Source: Epiperipatus broadwayi (taxonomy: Eukaryota > Onychophora > Udeonychophora > Euonychophora > Peripatidae). Taken from it: DNA of 64,000 nucleotides. Location: positions 186,001-250,000 of the forward strand of contig JAQFVV010000187.1 in NCBI GenBank assembly GCA_028023455.1. Direction: 5' to 3'. Under the pieces are notes generated by a model that saw only the letters and a program-made list of their open reading frames with translations, searched no databases and was not told where the DNA came from. A program made the translations under genes and the position numbers. Position 1 is the first letter of the stretch. Each line of letters starts with the position of its first letter. Below are positions 43,811 to 54,296 of the stretch, one piece after another.

Positions 43811-46170
43811 GGTAAGTATTTTACAAGGATTTAAAAAATAATATGTTCTTAATATCTTTATCATCTAAGTATATCAAAATGTGCAAGAAAAGAAAGTCAA
43901 GAGGGCAAAGAAAAAATTAGGAAATCATAATGATAACAATGAATCAATAGTTTTTACTGCAACATAGCTCCATTCTTCTCATTTTGACTCCTTAATCAAT
44001 GACAAAAGTTAAATAAGGATGTAGATCAAGTATGACTCAATTAAATATGGTTAGTGAAGGGATCATCTAGAAGAAAATATTCCAATATTGCTTCAATATG
44101 AGGGATATGGATCTTCAGAAAAGTTCCACATGTAGTTATCCTGAACAATTTTTTTATACAAAATATTTTTTTTTTAATTAATACCATGACTCATATATTA
44201 TTATCAGGAAATATGGAGCAAATGCTTTCTCCATACAAAACTATAAAGAGACAAAAGAATCTGTCATCCCAAGCTTATAAAAACAGTAGAAATATATATA
44301 TTTTATTTTAATAATTAATTCATTTGTAAAATAATAGTATGTCTTGTTTAACTGAATTTAGCTTTCGGGTTTTTTTTAAAAAAAAAACATTTCTAAATTT
44401 AGATTTAAAACAACAGAAAATTATTAAATTGTTTTTATAAAAATATATTGTAATGAACAAGGCAAAATAATAAATGAAAAGTAACAAATTTTATTTTTTA
44501 TTATCCTAATATGAGGATGTGAGACAGGATCATGTCTTCATTGTTATACAAACTAAAATTTAAGTTATTATATATATAATTGAAATAAATAATTAAAATA
44601 GATAGTAGAAATATTTAAATATTTGTATTTAACTTTTTTTTTGTATATATGTATGTGTATAATATATATGAATATTTATTTTATTAAGTGTTTTTGCAGG
44701 GATGTATTTTTTATTTACTAAATAATTTATTTGTAAAGTAATGAGAGATTTTTTTATTAAACTTTTCTAAATTTAGCTAGAAAATTATTAAATTGTTTTT
44801 GTAAAAATATATTGTTATGAATTGGACAAAATTAATTGATGAAAAATAGAACATTTTATTTTGTTTATTTAAACAAATATATTTTGGAAAAATCTATAAA
44901 AAGAACAATCATAGTTTTAATCTGAAAGGAAAGAAGAGAATTGTGGCATCTCAGATTTATAATGTCAATATTGTAAGCTACAGTTACAGAGCATTAATTG
45001 TTTTGGGAATTTGACAACAACCCAGCCTGACTAAACATCCAAATATTTACTAATTCATCATGCTGCAATGATGTAACCATCTTTTGGGAAGTATTAAAAC
45101 AATTCTTGGATGAACTTCATTTTAACAAAATTTTTTATAAAAATCTAGAATTATAAAATGATAAGCTTTAACTCAAGATTAAAATGTTGTCATAAATATA
45201 TGAAGACCTTACAGAGAAAAGCTTTCATAAAGTACGTTTTTTAAACAGTATGTGCTTAGCCAACATTCAATTATTACAAGTCATAGGCGAATCTAGAACC
45301 TGCAATTTATTCAAGTTAATCTAAATCTGCTTAAATTAATATAATCATTTGAATTACTTTACATTAAACTAAATTTAATATATTTGAAACAAATTTCCTG
45401 TTTATTTTTATATGTTCACTATTGTAGATTAACAATATTTAATAATAATTGAAAAATATGTTCATAATTACATTTCTAAGTTTAGGAAGTCTTAAATTAA
45501 AGTATCTTATAACTCAAATAAAACTAGAGCAGTGTTTGTAATCATGATAATATCAATAATTTATAAAAGTAGGAATAATTATTTATTATTTATTTTCTTT
45601 TTAATTAATGTTCAATTGTCAAATTTAAAATCTATTGTGATATTTAACAAATGTTTTAAGCAAAACTATTATTTAATCATTACTTCTTCTTTTTTTTTAA
45701 TCTATTACAATTTCATATTTTATTATATATTTATTCATTACCTGTGTTTATATTTAATTAATGATCACAATAGTTTTATGCTTACCCTGAACCTTATCCT
45801 GAGATATTTTATATGTGTGTGTATTCTTGATAATAAATACATACTGGCTCAGTATATATTTATTGTATTATCTGAAACAAAGCTAGTATCTTTGAAATAA
45901 GTAAAATGACTTAATTAGCAAAAATTTTCTTGGTTAACATCATTTAAAACAATCCAAGGATCATATTACTGAAGTATTAATTGTCAACACACAAATTTGT
46001 ATGCCTGGTAGTTAGATAGCAGCAAAGTGTTAACTATCCATAAATTGTTTGTGTTAATATTTATTTTGGTTTATCAAAGTGTATACTACATATCATACTA
46101 TGTATATATAGCGTTATAATATATAAGCACACACATTAGATAATAATAATTTATTGATTTTTTTTTATAG
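43811..46170. other. Non-coding with a duplicated 150-bp block
   Basis: Sequence at about 44310-44490 and 44720-44870 is homologous (ATTTGTAAA-TAAT..., TTTCTAAATTTAG, GAAAATTATTAAATTGTTTT, TAAAAATATATTGT-ATGAA). The 122-codon frame at 45532-45900 is hydrophobic by base composition only, lacks a family resemblance and sits in pure AT-rich DNA; I do not support it as a gene. Confidence 0.5.
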
Positions 46171-46256
46171 TGAAGAAAAGTTTTCTAATTTTGTTGTGGA
46201 TGACTTTAAAATTATTAATCTTGCCACTTCTTTGGTGAAAAATGATAAATTTGATG
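46171..46256 (+). CDS. Exon of a pentatricopeptide (LRPPRC-like) protein
   Basis: A T-rich tract with TTATAG acceptor precedes an open 86-base exon; the donor is GATG|GTAAG. Its first base completes the codon left open at 36862, giving continuous protein: ...LEIKTEI + EEKFSNFVVDDFKIINLATS + LVKNDKFDG. The helical pattern continues the pentatricopeptide array. Exact phase agreement over a 9.3 kb intron, with good splice sites on both, is the best evidence that these are real host exons. Confidence 0.7.
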
Positions 46257-46387
46257 GTAAGAATTGTCAAAATATATACTATATTTATTTTTATTAGAAA
46301 TATATAATTTATAAAAAAAAGGTTTTTATTGTTATTATTGCTATTTTAATTTGTGGATGAATTTTTATATATAGATAGTTATGAATA

Positions 46388-46740
46388 TAATTAGAGAGGA
46401 TTTGAACTCAGACTTTCAAGCACTCTTCAGTCATCCACTCTATCTTATATAACCAATACACATGACCACATATATGTGAAAAATATAAATGATCTGCAAT
46501 ATCATGCTGAATCAGCACTCGTCAATTGGTTCGGATCATCATCTCCCACACATCAGTGCTCAGTTTATATTAAGATGGCAAATCTTTAAACTTTAATGAA
46601 CAGGATTCTATCTTCTTCAACTCTTCAGTTATTCATATCATTGAAAATCTGATGATGGCATGTTCAAAACTCGTTTGCCAATTTTGTTGTCATACTCGTG
46701 TGGACCGTAAATCAGTCTGACCCTCATATGTAGGACCTTA
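46388..46740 (-). repeat. Ribozyme-bearing repeat, family 2 (minus unit)
   Basis: On the minus strand the unit runs from AAATCTGATGATGG through TTAAAGTTTGAAGATTTGCC... to GGGAGATGATGATCCGAACC, a decayed core (TTGACGAGTGCTGATTCAGC), and the tail AGTCTGAGTTCAAATCCTC. The same landmark (CTTTAATG) recurs 422 bases away in the next unit, so the two are in tandem. Confidence 0.65.
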
Positions 46741-46789
46741 AGATCTGTAATATTTAAATACAAGTATAGTTTATATGCTTAAGTTAGAT

Positions 46790-47082
46790 TTAATTATTGG
46801 GGATTTGAACCCATACTTTCAAGCTTTCTTCAGTTATCCACTCTATTTTATACAACCAATACACATAACCACATACATGTGAAAAAGATAAATGATCTCC
46901 AATATACATATTTCATACTGAACCAGCACACGTCAGTTTTGCCGGATCATCATCTCCCACACGTATATGTACTCAGTGCTCCAAGTTGATATTAAGATAG
47001 CAATTCTTCAAACTTTAATGGAGAGGCTTCAATCTTCTCCACACTCCAACCTATCAGCTATCCAAATTGGCAAACAAGGGCT
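46790..47082 (-). repeat. Ribozyme-bearing repeat, family 2 (second minus unit)
   Basis: It repeats the previous unit: tail GTATGGGTTCAAATCCCC, core CTGACGTGTGCTGGTTCAG then TATGAAATATG, and the upstream GGGAGATGATGATCCGGC. It meets a plus-strand unit at about 47083, so a direct tandem pair is followed by an inverted copy. Confidence 0.65.
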
Positions 47083-47211
47083 TTGAACATGCCATCATCA
47101 GATTTTCAATGATATGGATGGCCGAAGAGTTGGAGAATTAAGAAAATTAAAGCTTGTCCATTAAAGTTTGAAGATTTGCTATCTTAATATAAACCAAGCA
47201 CTAATTATATA
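47083..47211 (+). repeat. Ribozyme-bearing repeat, family 2 (plus unit, 5' part)
   Basis: It begins TGCCATCATCAGATTTTCAA and runs to ACCAAGCACTAATTATATA, where the Tigger-like element interrupts it; the unit resumes at 48505. Confidence 0.7.
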
Positions 47212-47579
47212 CACCTTTACCCCGTTTAGCGATATTTCACAATAGCGATCATCAACAATTTGCACCCACTACTTCGATTTACAATCCATTATTCACTATA
47301 ACGATCGGGGAAAAAAAATTTTTTTTTTAATTTTTTGGCAGCCATCTTGAATTTTGCATCACTGATGACATCAGAGAATAGGTATTTTAAATTCATTTTA
47401 CCCAAAAGCAAAAGTATATTATTGTAATACATATACTGGTAATGACTTCGCTATAATTGTATAGCACATACAATATTTTATTCATAAAACACAATGTTAG
47501 TGCTGCATTCAGTATTTTGAATATAGAACATATAAACTTAAAATATCTATAATTACTGAATCTATAATACTATATACAT

Positions 47580-47710
47580 ACAAGTGTTGAATGTCTTTGG
47601 AAAAATTAAACTTTATTTAAATATAATGTATAGTTCTTGGATTATTTAAATAAAGTTTAATTTTTCTAGACATTCAACACTTATATTAGATGATGAAAAT
47701 AGTACAACTA
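47580..47710. repeat. Hairpin of PLE-flank sequence
   Basis: Arms ACAAGTGTTGAATGTCTTTG ... TTTATTTAAAT and its complement enclose about 17 bases, followed by TTAGATGATGAAAATAGTAC. These words are the PLE terminal repeat found at 9640, 28640 and 32283, here as an inverted pair inside the Tigger-like element. Confidence 0.6.
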
Positions 47711-48326
47711 AAATATTATCATCGCAAACTTGTTCCTTAATTATGTACACCCAAGTGGTTTCAAATCAAAAGAAAAGCAGATTGCATTTAAAATAAGTGT
47801 TAACGAATGAATAATCTTTCTACACCAATGGGGGGGGGGGGGCACTATTACATTACTAAAAATATACAGTAAGAAAAATAAACTTAGCATACGTTTTAGG
47901 AAATTAACAGTTAGATTTTTTTTAAAAAAAATGTTGAATTTTTTTTTTCTAAAGTTGACTGATTTACAATACGCATTAAGCCTTTTGTTACTCTGGAGTA
48001 CAGCAATAAGTCTTTATGTTCAATTAAATAATATATAATTAAATATTGTTTTTTAATTTGAATAATTTCACATAAGTAATAAACATAAATGTACAGTAAT
48101 ATGTACCGTAATACAAATTTTTAAAAAAATGCACTTCAGTATGGATTTTTTTTTCATTACGATGAAAAACTTCTGCAAAAGAATATAAAAACTATTAAAT
48201 TCAAATTTAGTTTCACTTTCTCTTTCTTTTTGCTGTTGTGTACTTTTTAAATGGTGAAAATATGCATTTTTTTTCCTAGTAATATAAAACTTTTATTTTT
48301 AGATACCATATTTAGTCATCATTACA

Positions 48327-48400
48327 ATGAAAAAATCAAGAAAATCTTTGAGCTTGGAAACCAATGTGGATATTTTACGTCGACAGGAACCAACCAATTT
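48327..48400 (+). pseudogene. Transposase N-terminus (CENP-B-type HTH) remnant
   Basis: The frame begins MKKSRKSLSLETNVDILRRQ. Pogo/Tigger transposases and CENP-B start with a basic segment followed by 'S(L/I)(S/T)LE-K(L/V)(D/E)IL(R/K)', the first helix of their DNA-binding domain. After about 25 codons the resemblance stops, so the catalytic DDE domain is deleted. It supports the superfamily assignment given by the termini. Confidence 0.6.
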
Positions 48401-48504
48401 TTTCCCCATAGACTCCCTTTATAAATACTTATTCTGTATACGATATTCTTGCTTAACGATGAGTTTTGGAGGGTCAATTGCCATCGCTAAGCGGGGTAAA
48501 GGTG

Positions 48505-48680
48505 TCTGTGTGTGTGTATGGAAGATGATGATCCAGGACAACTGATGAGTGCTGGTTCAGCACGAAATCCGTATATTGGAGATCATTTATTTTTTTCACA
48601 TAAATGTGGTTATGTGTATTGGTTGTATAAGATAGAGTGAATCATAAAAGTCTTAAGTTCAAATCTTTTCTAATTACTTC
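48505..48680 (+). repeat. Ribozyme-bearing repeat, family 2 (plus unit, 3' part)
   Basis: It resumes with TGTGTGTGTATGGAAGATGA and contains the best family-2 ribozyme core, followed by GGTTATGTGTATTGGTTGTA and the tail TCTTAAGTTCAAATC. It is the continuation of 47083-47211. Confidence 0.7.
48543..48585 (+). ncRNA. Hammerhead ribozyme core (family 2, canonical)
   Basis: CTGATGA at 48543-48549 is followed by GTGCT-GGTTC-AGCAC, a perfect 5-bp stem II beginning with the expected G-C pair, then GAAA (48565-48568). AUC after the box can pair with GAU at 48582-48584 to give a short stem III before C, a permitted cleavage triplet. A convincing stem I was not found by eye: neither the upstream GGACAA nor the flanks pair well with ATTTATT. 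The conserved core is thus exact but the whole fold is unresolved. Other family-2 copies at 33589, 34027, 46505 and 46905 have point changes in the core. Confidence 0.55.
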
Positions 48681-48689
48681 TGTCTTGGG

Positions 48690-49555
48690 TATATATACTA
48701 GTATTTAAATATTATAGTTATAAATAATAAATTAATAAATGAAGAGAGGGAGAGATTATAAAATTTAATTTGAAATATCTATCTTTTTTAGAAAATATTT
48801 TTAAAAACTTTAAAAATAGAAATAAATTATAGTTTGCTTTTATTATTATTAATAATTTTAGTAATTTGATATACATTATTTTATAGGCAGACATGCAAAA
48901 TATATATGTGTTTGATGTAAACAAAGGAATAAGTAAGATTATTTCCATGTAATGATTAGAGAAATGTATTAGCAATAATATTGCTAGGTAATTTAATTAC
49001 CGTTAATAGCCTTTAAAATAGTTTGTTTTATCTTGGATTTACTTAGAAATAAAAACAGATCCTTTTTAATCTAACTCGGAAGTATTACATTGATTAAAAC
49101 CTAGACATATTTTTATAGGTATAAGGTCTAGAAAAATCTCATCTTTATATTCTGTAAATATTATTTTATTTTCTGTAGAGAACTATGTATATTAAATTTA
49201 ACATTTTCATGGATTATGATCTAATCAAAGGAATAGGTAGTTATTTCCATGTAATTACTAAAGAAATGTGTTAGCAATGGTCTTGCTAGTGTTCTAACAG
49301 TTTTTATTGATAATCTTTATGCTATAACAATTTTCTCTTATAGTCCAAAATGGTTTGTTGTTTTTTTTTTATCTTGGATTTACTTAGAAATAAAAAGATC
49401 TTATTTTTAACTTAAGATGTTATATGGATTTAAACCCACATATTTTTATAGATATGAAGACTTGGAGGTGAATTTCATATTTTATTTCTAAGTTAACTAA
49501 AGACAAAAATAATAATATTGAGAACTAATAAAGTAAATTGTTTTAGTTGAAAAAC
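48690..49555. other. Non-coding with an old tandem duplication
   Basis: About 48957-49130 and 49250-49460 are homologous (AGAAATGTATTAGCAAT, ATCTTGGATTTACTTAGAAA, CATATTTTTATAG), a duplication with a period near 295 bases. No gene recognised. Confidence 0.55.
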
Positions 49556-49559
49556 TATC

Positions 49560-49915
49560 AGTAGTAACTAACAGTTACCTAACAACAGCACTGCTAATAA
49601 ACAGTTGCAAACTCTCCATGCAGTTGTGCCACCCAGTTCAAGCCATAATAATCTATAGATGGTAGAAGGTTTGGGCATAAAATCTGTATCTAGTTTACTC
49701 ACACTATATCCCCAGACTAGTTTCTAGCTTGGGGCTCTCATCAGTGAGGCCTTGGATCTGAGAGCACTGCATTTAGATCTTAAGATTAATGCAAGTCTTC
49801 AGCAGCCACCTTTTACCTACTTAGTTAACTATAAATCTATGATCCCAAGTTGAAAATACAATAATGTTTTCAATCAAAGCTAATTCATTTGTATACTCGG
49901 TCTGAAGGATAGCTA
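49560..49915 (-). repeat. Ribozyme-bearing repeat unit, family 1 (minus)
   Basis: The block contains AAACTCTCCATGCAGTTGTG, GTAGAAGGTTTGGGCATAAA, the hammerhead, CTTGGATCTGAGAGCACTGC and AACTATAAATCTATGATCCC, in the same order as the unit at 28905. It is cut at about 49915 where sequence unlike the unit begins. Confidence 0.7.
49710..49749 (-). ncRNA. Hammerhead ribozyme (family 1)
   Basis: Minus strand: CCTCA (stem I), CTGATGA, G-AGC-CCCAA-GCT-A (stem II), GAAA, CTAGTC, TGGGG (stem I, 5 pairs). Compared with the copy at 29027, the outer stem II pair G-C has become A-U, a compensatory change that keeps the helix. The closing position is again mismatched (G-A). Confidence 0.7.
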
Positions 49916-51392
49916 TGATTATATTAAATCTCGATCCATCTCCAGCTGCACTCTTTCAACGTAACACACTGGCCCCTCAGGCAGAGAAGTATAATAACCA
50001 AAGGTACTTATAGCTAGACCGAGATTATACAAGGCATAACCTGCAGCCACATTTCCAGGCTACAGAACTTTTCAACTGCTAAATTCAAACTCCTTCCAAC
50101 CAAAGCATTTTCATTTGTTTTGAGGAAAAAGACCTCAGGCGCCAGCTAATCACAAGATATAATTAGCATGCCTGGCTGACAGATAAACAAATTTAACTCC
50201 TGATTCGTCCTGCTAGCTGTTTATTTAATTATTAAAAAGAAAATATAATAGACCGCTTATCATTTGCACTTAACTAAAGACTGGCTATTAGTGATATCAT
50301 TATAAAAATAAAAAAAAGAAACTAACCAAAAGTAATTAGCAGACAGATAATTTATTCTAAGATATTTTTAAAAAAAACTAATACTAAAATATTATAACAA
50401 AAACATTATACATTTGTTTTATTCACACTTTTAATAAAATATGTAATAATAAAGATTGATTCATTTACATATTATAATCTGAATATGCACACACACTTGA
50501 AATATAATTTGTTACCTACAGGAAAACTTTGCATATATCAATTAAATATTTTATGAAAGATTAAATATGCACACATATACTAGAATTTATGATACTTATA
50601 GGGAATACTTATTTATAGAAAACACTTAAAGCTAATTATAGCGAACACTCAAAGATTGCTATTGTTTTCAATGTAATTTAACACAGTCTTTTATGCGAAT
50701 ATTATCAAGGTTTTTGATCACTCTTTACTCCAAGAGATATTGCTACTACCTCTCTCCTACTGTATGAATTTGGAGTACCAACTGGTTGAAATCTTTGATT
50801 TGTTTAATGGTTGTAGCTCCTGACTGTTTCCTACATTCATGAAGATAGTCATTTCCTACTGCTCAAGTCAATGTATGGGCATAGCTCTTAGATGACAGGG
50901 GTCTGGTGTTCTGGAGGCTAGTGGCATATTCCGGTTACTGATTAGCACTGCATGTTAATAATATGATCACAATTTTAATCTCACGATTGCTATTAATTAA
51001 GAGTCACGAGAGGCAGAATTTCCAAATAATAGACTTTCATTCCTTTTATGTGAGTCCTTATTGTTCCTCCGATTATCGCTGCTATTTATTTTAATTAATT
51101 TTATTAATTATATCCCTATTGTATTTTGATCTACATATTTGTGTTTAGCTTTGGATAAGATATCGTTTTCATTATTTCCCATTGTTTTTATTTACTGCAT
51201 TTTATAGTTATGTTCCCATTCTTTTATTTATCAGTCAAGTAATCTCTGAGAAAATTTAAGGTTATATTATATGCTTTCCTTGTACATATTAACCCAATTT
51301 CACTTTACACACACACATTTTCTTTTTATTTTCTTAAGTAAAATTCATGAAAAGAGATAACTCTAATTTTGACTTTTTATTTAGTTAAATTT
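49916..51392 (-). repeat. LTR-like region of a gypsy-type element
   Basis: The right 1 kb (50389-51392) is repeated at 54297-55156 (ACAAAAACATTATACATTTG, GAGATATTGCTACTACCTC..., TACACACACACATTTT). It ends at a C-rich strip whose complement GCAATTAGAGGGGGGAG is a likely polypurine tract, placing this as the 3' LTR of the minus-strand element to its right. The left boundary is approximate; 49916-50388 is not shared with the second copy. Confidence 0.5.
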
Positions 51393-51823
51393 CTCCCCCC
51401 TCTAATTGCTTTTTTTTTTTTTAACTCGTAAACTTATACTAATAAATGCCACAGCGTTTTGCCTTTTGCCGATCTGCGATTATAAAAAAAAAGGTCTTTC
51501 AATTAAATTTTTTTTAAATTTTAAATTATTTCTTACACGAGACTTTTTACTTCAATCATTTCTTGATCAAAAATTCCGTAGTATTTTTGTTTAAAATCCT
51601 TTAACTACTTATAAATTTTTTTATATTGACATTTTACTTTTATAAAATTCACGAACATGTAACGCTTTATACCACCCTCTGTTTGAGAGTAAAATGCCTC
51701 TTTTTGACCATTTTATCTCTAATAATTACTTATACTTTCTTCTGTAATTATTAACGATTATTTGTTTTTTATTTAGGTTTCTACCCTTTTATGTATTCCA
51801 AAGATTTATTTCAATTTTTCTTG

Positions 51824-52243
51824 ACCTACAGCAGGGGTCCCCAACCCTATGCCTGCAGGCACCGTGGCGCCCGCAGACCATTTTACGTGTGCCCGCCACT
51901 ATCCGAACATGATAAAAAATTATTTATCTGATACAAATAAATTTAATTTTTTAAATTTATTATAAATTATTGTATTATATTGTAATCAAATTGTAGGGCA
52001 TACTAAACTTTTACAGTGTAAAAATATAAATGTTAATTATATGTTAAAATTTTATTTTTGAAATAAATATTTTTTTGTACATTATGTGTATTATTAACAA
52101 TATCCAACCATAAATTTACATTGAAAAAATAAATGATGCGCCCCCCCCCCACCTGGTTAAAAAAATAAATGGTGCCCGCCACCTGGCCGGTATTATAAAA
52201 TGTGCTCTTAAGTGCAAAAAGGTTGGGGACCCCTGACCTACAG
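51824..52243. mobile_element. hAT MITE, 404 bp, with perfect 8-bp TSD
   Basis: The element itself is 51832-52235, with inverted termini CAGGGGTCCCCAACC and GGTTGGGGACCCCTG (15 bp, perfect). ACCTACAG lies immediately outside both ends (51824-51831 and 52236-52243). Eight-base duplications and CAGGGG-type ends are the signature of hAT transposons. The interior has GC-rich subterminal pieces (GGCACCGTGGCGCCCGCAGA near the left; GCGCCCCCCCC near the right) and no transposase. It inserted into the 3' region of the gypsy-type element. Confidence 0.95.
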
Positions 52244-52267
52244 TTATGGCCCACTATTATACTTTGT

Positions 52268-53160
52268 TCACTGTCTGTCTGGCAGTTCCTTTTTCCTTTT
52301 TATTAAACTTAATGACCAGGCATTATATGTTCCGTTTTCATCCACCCTCTGTGCCATAGCAAATGCGTTGTTACTGTATTTTCGTATTATTATATATGGA
52401 CTATCATAAATTAGTTGGAACTTCTTATAAATGTGTTTTTCAGGGTGTTCTACAGGGTTACTTCTTATCATAACCTAGTCCTCACCATAAATCCATTCTT
52501 GGCCCTTCCTTGCCTCTTCTGCCTTATTTCACCCATCTTCCTTAGCCTAATTCGCACATGTTCAGCATTCTTTCTTTTATCTATCAGGCCTGCTTCCACT
52601 GGTAGACTGGTCTTAAATGGGTATGGATATCCTTCCCAAAGTGAAGCCTAGCAGGTTCGAACCCTGTAGATTCGTTTTTTGATTAATTTATATTAAGTAT
52701 CCATGGGATTTTCTTCACCCATCTCCGGTGATCATCATATACGTATACACAAAATAAACGCCCCAATCCCCTAATGACCCATTCACACGGATTGGACTGC
52801 AGATTGATGTAGATATGTGTTTTAGTCCCTGTCTCTCCATCAATTTTTTCCAAACAGCATCCCATGATCAGACAAGATTTTGTCTGGGATTCCCACAGTT
52901 CCAAAGTGCCGTTGCTCCAATGCCCATATTGTTTGCTTTGCCTGGGTCACAGAATATGCAGCCACCAACTTTGAAAATACATCATAAGTCACAATGAGAT
53001 ATTTTATTAAATGGAGGCAGAGGTCCAGAAAAGTTTCTCACTAATAAACTATTCAGTTGAGCGTATATAGGCTTCAGTGGCCCCACTCCAGATGCATTAA
53101 GTGGCTAGTTTTTGAGCGTATGGTACACTTGTCTATGATATCTAAAATACTGGCATACAA
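52268..53160 (-). pseudogene. Ty3/gypsy integrase, degenerate
   Basis: Minus-strand pieces in order: a zinc-finger-to-core linker with SGPLPPFNKIS (family GPLP), the core with GIPDKILSDHGMLFGKNW (family G-P--I-SD-G--F, holding one catalytic aspartate), QSNPCEWVIRGLGRLF (family QSNP-ERV-R-L, in which the expected glutamate is followed by W), then NESTGFEPARLHFGKDI (family STG-TP-ELHFG), and the C-terminal domain NPVEHPEKHIYKKFQLIYDS and NAFAMAQRV ending ELPDRQ. Several frameshifts. The C-terminal domain resembles those at 17330 and 18781, so all these elements are related. Integrase would join retrotransposon DNA to chromosomes; this copy cannot. Confidence 0.8.
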
Positions 53161-53170
53161 TTTAAAATAA

Positions 53171-54296
53171 ACATAATACTAAAGTGATTAGGTACAAGTA
53201 TCAACGACCCTACAGGTCGCTGGATAGTGCTGTTGCTAGTCTAAAACATTGAAATATAACATTACCTGGCTGTGACATTAAATATCGCGTTTTTAATCTT
53301 AATTTTTTTTTATTAAATAAATAGTAAAGAACGTTCGCCATCTTATTTTTTACCTTTTTTTTTTTAACATATTGTTAAAGAACTGATTCGACATATTAAA
53401 TATCGGGTTTTTAGCTTAATTTCTTTTTTATAAAATAAATAGTAAAGAACCCTTTTTTTTTTTTTTGACATATTAAACAAGTGATATATTTTTAAAAATG
53501 TATAGTAAACGATTTACTATAGTTTACTTTTTTTTCCTTTTAATCGCCGTGTTTTTTTTTGTTTTTTTTGGAGGGGGGGGGATAAAATAGAAATGTCTTT
53601 TTTAAATAAGGTCTTACCTTTTTTTTTTTTTGACATATTTTTTAAAAAGTGTATAGTAAATAGTTTACCATAGTTTTTTTTTTTTTAATTGCCGTATTTT
53701 TTTTTTTGGGTGGGGGGGGGATAAAATAAAGGCTTTTTTATTACCTTTTTATTTTGACATATTTTTTAAAAAGTATATAGTAAACAATTTACTGTAGTTT
53801 TTTTTTTTAATTGCTGTACATTTAAAAAGTAAGTTTGCAAACTTAACGTTAAAAATCTAACAACTATTACAGATCGAACACCATCCACAGCAGTATGCGC
53901 CATTTTGTTGTTCTCTCGAAGATCTCGCAGATAACCTCTTGATCAAATAAATCATGCTTACAAACTAAGTTTGTCTAATTTTACACCCTTCAAAACAAAA
54001 AAAATTATGACTCATAAATTTTTCTACATGATTCGAATGTAAAATAAAAATTGATTTAATAATATTAAAAAAGTTGTATTGAATCCAAATATACACACCT
54101 TCAAATTATACGATACATAAGGCTCAATAGCAATCATTCAGAGAGTAAGAACAGGGTGCTTGAACCAAGTGTGAATTGCGAGACATTAGCAAAACACACT
54201 ACAGATCATTACAGCCTGCTTCAGAAATGGTATATTTAACTGTTTTTGAGTAGGAACAGCACCATCCAATGACTTGTACTATCGTTGATGCTTGTA
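53171..54296. repeat. Homopolymer-rich minisatellite and flanks
   Basis: Between 53300 and 53830 a motif of roughly 110-150 bases recurs about four times: GACATATTTTTTAAAAAGT, TATAGTAAAC-ATTTAC-ATAG, long T run, AATTGCCGTATTT, long T run, G run, ATAAAATA. Copies differ mostly in homopolymer length, which may partly be sequencing error. The rest to 54296 is unassigned. Confidence 0.6.

Larger units (their letters stand above)
47212..48504 (+). mobile_element. pogo/Tigger-like DNA transposon, internally deleted
   Basis: Termini are CACCTTTACCCCGTTTAGCG at the left and the complement of CACCTTTACCCCGCTTAGCG at the right, about 20 bp matching with one mismatch. The left end is preceded by TA, as expected for this superfamily (the right side reads TC, probably mutated). 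It interrupts a family-2 unit cleanly. A transposase remnant lies near the right end. Inside is a hairpin built from two PLE-flank words (47580-47690), a later insertion. A run of 13 G lies at about 47829. Confidence 0.75.
51393..53170 (-). mobile_element. Internal region of a gypsy-type LTR element (integrase end)
   Basis: The region right of the polypurine tract (51393-51410) holds a non-coding 3' part interrupted by a hAT element (51832-52235) and then the integrase pseudogene (52268-53160, minus). Nothing upstream of integrase is preserved: beyond 53170 the sequence becomes the minisatellite at 53300. Confidence 0.55.

Noticed and set aside
45532-45900. 122-codon open frame, hydrophobic
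   Set aside because: It lies in AT-only sequence, its hydrophobicity follows from T-rich codons, and it shows no family motif or splice context.
52580-52680. tRNA-like sequence (GGTTCGAACCCTG with an upstream TGGTAGACTGG)
   Set aside because: On the minus strand it is coding sequence of the integrase (STGFEPARLHFGKDI region); no cloverleaf is formed.
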